A stretch of 64,000 nt of DNA from positions 1 through 64,000 of the forward strand of contig JAUVLU010000005.1 of assembly GCA_030600585.1 (NCBI GenBank). Direction: 5' to 3'. The translations under genes were made by a program, and so were the position numbers. Within the stretch, counting starts at the first letter, position 1. Every line of letters starts with the position of its first letter. The stretch is from Candidatus Cloacimonadota bacterium. GTDB lineage: Bacteria; Cloacimonadota; Cloacimonadia; Cloacimonadales; TCS61. Under the pieces are notes generated by a model. The model worked only from the letters and a program-made list of their open reading frames with translations. It ran no database searches and was not told where the DNA came from. Of this stretch, positions 62,017 to 64,000 are shown piece after piece.

Positions 62017-64000
62017 CTAGATCATCTCACCAGCAAATTCTTCAGCATTACGCACAAAGATAGTTGTTTTTAAACCATTGGAAAGTTCATTCAATCTAGT
62101 CACGTATTTTCTTTCTTCACCTTTTTGCGGAATGTTCAATCCCATAAATACTAGGTTTGCATTACGGCTGTGCTCATGAATTATTTCAGTAACAGATCTG
62201 TCTGTGGGTTTTATGATGATCTTAGGTTCTGCTTTTATGCGAACTTCATTGATCATATCCTGTACATTTTTCAACATGAATTCACGATCTTCCTCTCTCA
62301 GAATGACTGTATAAATGAATATCTTAGCGTTTTTCCACTCACTATTCAAACTGAGAAGATGAGCCAGTAATAGCATAAGATCTCCATTGCTGTGCATACC
62401 GCGCCACCAGATATCCATTCTGTCCCGACCGGATATTTCCGGTGATTCGTTTATTCTAACCAGGAGTGAACTTTTTTGTAATTCTGAAATTATGCGGATT
62501 GTTTTAAGCAAAGATATCATTCGCACATTTTTGTCTGACCAGCCAATCATAATTGTATTGGAATTAAGTCCGGCGATACCATTTGCTTGAGTAATATTTA
62601 TAATTCCGTTTTCGAATTGAGAAACAACATTTATTTCACTAAATGCCGGAATTCCCGCTTGTTCCAGTACCTTATCCATTTTATCTATTTCTTTTTTAAT
62701 GTCGATCTCATTTCTCTTTAGATTACCAATGATCATGTTGCATACAGTTAAAATCCCGCGACGCTGGTTTAAAAAGTTTGCTAATTGAATCAATGATAAA
62801 CGCTTTTTTACATCACCGGCAAAAACCAGAATATTAGGTCGCCAATTGCGAGGATCATTTGCATGTTTCTTCAGTTTTAAAAGAGCAAAACGTGCTAGAG
62901 TTCCCCAGAATCCTGCTCTTACATCACCCCATTCTTTTTGCATGGAACGTTGTCGCAATATCCAGAATAAAATGATCTCAAAAGCAATTGCTAAAATACA
63001 GGCTATAGGACTGATTAAGAACATTACGGCAATTGCTCCGAATGAACCCAGTAATGACACAATCCAAGGTACCTTTATTTTTGGTCGGTAGGATGTATCA
63101 CTGGTAAGACTTTCCAAAGCAGCACTAAAATTTATAATAACATAAAGAGTGAGAAAAAGAATTGTAACAAATTGAGCAACTGCATTCAGATCACCCAAAA
63201 CAACTGCTGCCAATGCAATAGCACCACTAACCCAGGTGGAAATTGTAGGTTGACCGGTCTTGGAAAGCTTCGCCAAAAAGGAAGGAGCCAGTCTATCCTG
63301 AGCAAGTGATTGTAAAACTCGTGGACCACCCAGCACGCTGCCGAAAGCAGAAGAAAGTATCGCCCCAAAAATGCCGGGAACAACAAGTAAAGAACCAAAG
63401 ATGGCAATTTTACTCCATGTTTCTACCCCACCATTAGCTAAACTTTCAGGACTCATTTTGGTTGTTACAGCAAGGAAAACAGGGATTGCCAGATAAACAA
63501 GCGTTCCTGTAGTAACTGCGAGTAGAGTCCCTTTGGGAATTGATTTTCGCGGATCTTTTAAATCTCCGCTCATACCGATACCGGCAGTAAATCCTGTAAC
63601 AGCAGGGAAGAAAACAGCAAACACATACCAAAAACTCTTGGGTGCTGTGCGGAAAGTTGCTGTCATTTCCGGTGCATGGAATTTCCCGCTAAAAATTCCA
63701 ATTAACAATGCTAATATTGATAATCCAACAGCGATCAATATTGGAATTTGTAATTTAAGTGTAAGTGCAGCACTTTTACCGGAAAGGATAGTGATTCCAA
63801 CAATGATAACAACTGTTATCATCTGTATCATGTAGGAAGGCATAATTCCCAATGAAGCAGGCCAGAACATCATAATAGCTTCTGCCAAACCGAAACTGTA
63901 AAAGGTAATACTGAGAGTTCTGCATAAATAAAGTGGAATACCAATTGCACCACCTAATTCTAAACCTAAACTGCGGGAGATCATATAGTATTCTCCACCC
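62017..64000 (-). CDS. SLC12-like (Na-K-Cl cotransporter type) APC-superfamily permease, N-terminus outside window
   Basis: 661 codons within the window; the frame is open to the right edge (GGEYYMISRSLG ...), so the true start lies beyond 64000. About nine to ten membrane segments in the first 370 residues, beginning with GGEYYMISRSLGLELGGAIGIPLYL and including AVFFPAVTGFTAGIGMSGDLKDPRKSIP, which is typical of bacterial cation-chloride cotransporter homologues. A soluble C-terminal region (about 390-655) has a USP-like fold pattern (NILVFAGDVKKRLSLIQLANFL) found in SLC12 relatives. Ends TAG at 62017. Confidence 0.85.
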   Translation of the reverse strand, partial: GGEYYMISRSLGLELGGAIGIPLYLCRTLSITFYSFGLAEAIMMFWPASLGIMPSYMIQMITVVIIVGITILSGKSAALTLKLQIPILIAVGLSILALLIGIFSGKFHAPEMTATFRTAPKSFWYVFAVFFPAVTGFTAGIGMSGDLKDPRKSIPKGTLLAVTTGTLVYLAIPVFLAVTTKMSPESLANGGVETWSKIAIFGSLLVVPGIFGAILSSAFGSVLGGPRVLQSLAQDRLAPSFLAKLSKTGQPTISTWVSGAIALAAVVLGDLNAVAQFVTILFLTLYVIINFSAALESLTSDTSYRPKIKVPWIVSLLGSFGAIAVMFLISPIACILAIAFEIILFWILRQRSMQKEWGDVRAGFWGTLARFALLKLKKHANDPRNWRPNILVFAGDVKKRLSLIQLANFLNQRRGILTVCNMIIGNLKRNEIDIKKEIDKMDKVLEQAGIPAFSEINVVSQFENGIINITQANGIAGLNSNTIMIGWSDKNVRMISLLKTIRIISELQKSSLLVRINESPEISGRDRMDIWWRGMHSNGDLMLLLAHLLSLNSEWKNAKIFIYTVILREEDREFMLKNVQDMINEVRIKAEPKIIIKPTDRSVTEIIHEHSRNANLVFMGLNIPQKGEERKYVTRLNELSNGLKTTIFVRNAEEFAGEMI

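Noticed and set aside
1-64000. Genetic code change (TGA or TAA as sense codon)
   Set aside because: TGA ends several clear genes here (for example hrcA at 4252-4254 and abiEi at 22812-22814) and TAA ends most others, while long conserved genes contain no internal TGA or TAA. The two interrupted genes are isolated cases.

Overview
This 64 kb, AT-rich stretch looks like a chromosomal segment of an anaerobic, fermentative, Gram-negative bacterium of the FCB side of the tree. A Cloacimonadota-like (Candidatus Cloacimonetes) lineage is my best inference. The evidence is: large secreted proteins ending in a type IX (Por) sorting domain (NPFNPxTTISF ... SG(I/V)Y(F/L)Y(K/R)LK ... LLLK), GWxTD proteins, a sodium-pumping biotin-dependent decarboxylase, a two-subunit Fe-S fumarase, and many hairpin-forming intergenic repeats. 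No rRNA, tRNA or CRISPR array was found.

Layout. 1-194: tail of an IS3-family element. 347-5414: heat-shock operon hrcA-grpE-dnaK-dnaJ (minus strand), with two CIRCE operators bracketing its promoter. 5834-8221: secreted S9 peptidase. 8450-12152: four-gene Na+-translocating decarboxylase operon (carboxyltransferase, OadG-like, biotin carrier, beta pump). 12386-14534: HD-GYP membrane protein and a fumarylacetoacetate-hydrolase-family enzyme. 14804-23414: defence/mobile island with type I R-M (hsdR-hsdM-hsdS), a tightly coupled DUF6978-like/DUF1828-like pair, a REP-associated tyrosine transposase carrying a perfect 36-bp palindrome inside its coding sequence, and a decayed AbiE toxin-antitoxin locus. 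23828-25651: typA. 25842-30054: operon with a type IX cargo, a membrane protein, a small nucleotidyltransferase and a phosphoesterase. 30302-33343: large type IX cargo. 33594-39752: LOG-family hydrolase, rarA, and a YfhO-like / rsmI / diacylglycerol-kinase-like operon.

40183-47515 is the most unusual part: three tandem copies of a two-gene unit, each a beta-propeller surface protein followed by a beta-helix protein. In the first two copies the beta-helix gene is cut off at the same point, after about 120 codons. In the third it is full length (1121 codons) and carries a type IX sorting tail, but is interrupted by a single in-frame TAA.

47875-61912: uvrB, fumarase alpha and beta, a truncated malic-enzyme pseudogene, a lipoprotein with a SprA-like module, polA-deoD, a lemA/TPM/TPM cluster, two tandem GWxTD genes, an EamA transporter, and a zinc-ribbon gene with an in-frame TGA between two zinc-ligand cysteines. 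62017-64000 is an SLC12-like cation-chloride/amino-acid permease running off the window.

How the genes connect: fumarase, the truncated malic enzyme and the Na+ decarboxylase belong to dicarboxylate/propionate fermentation with sodium-motive energy coupling. The type IX cargos, lipoproteins, GWxTD and LemA/TPM proteins are envelope functions. The intergenic DNA is unusually rich in repeats; at least five families of palindromic elements can be distinguished by eye, two of them with compensatory base changes between copies.
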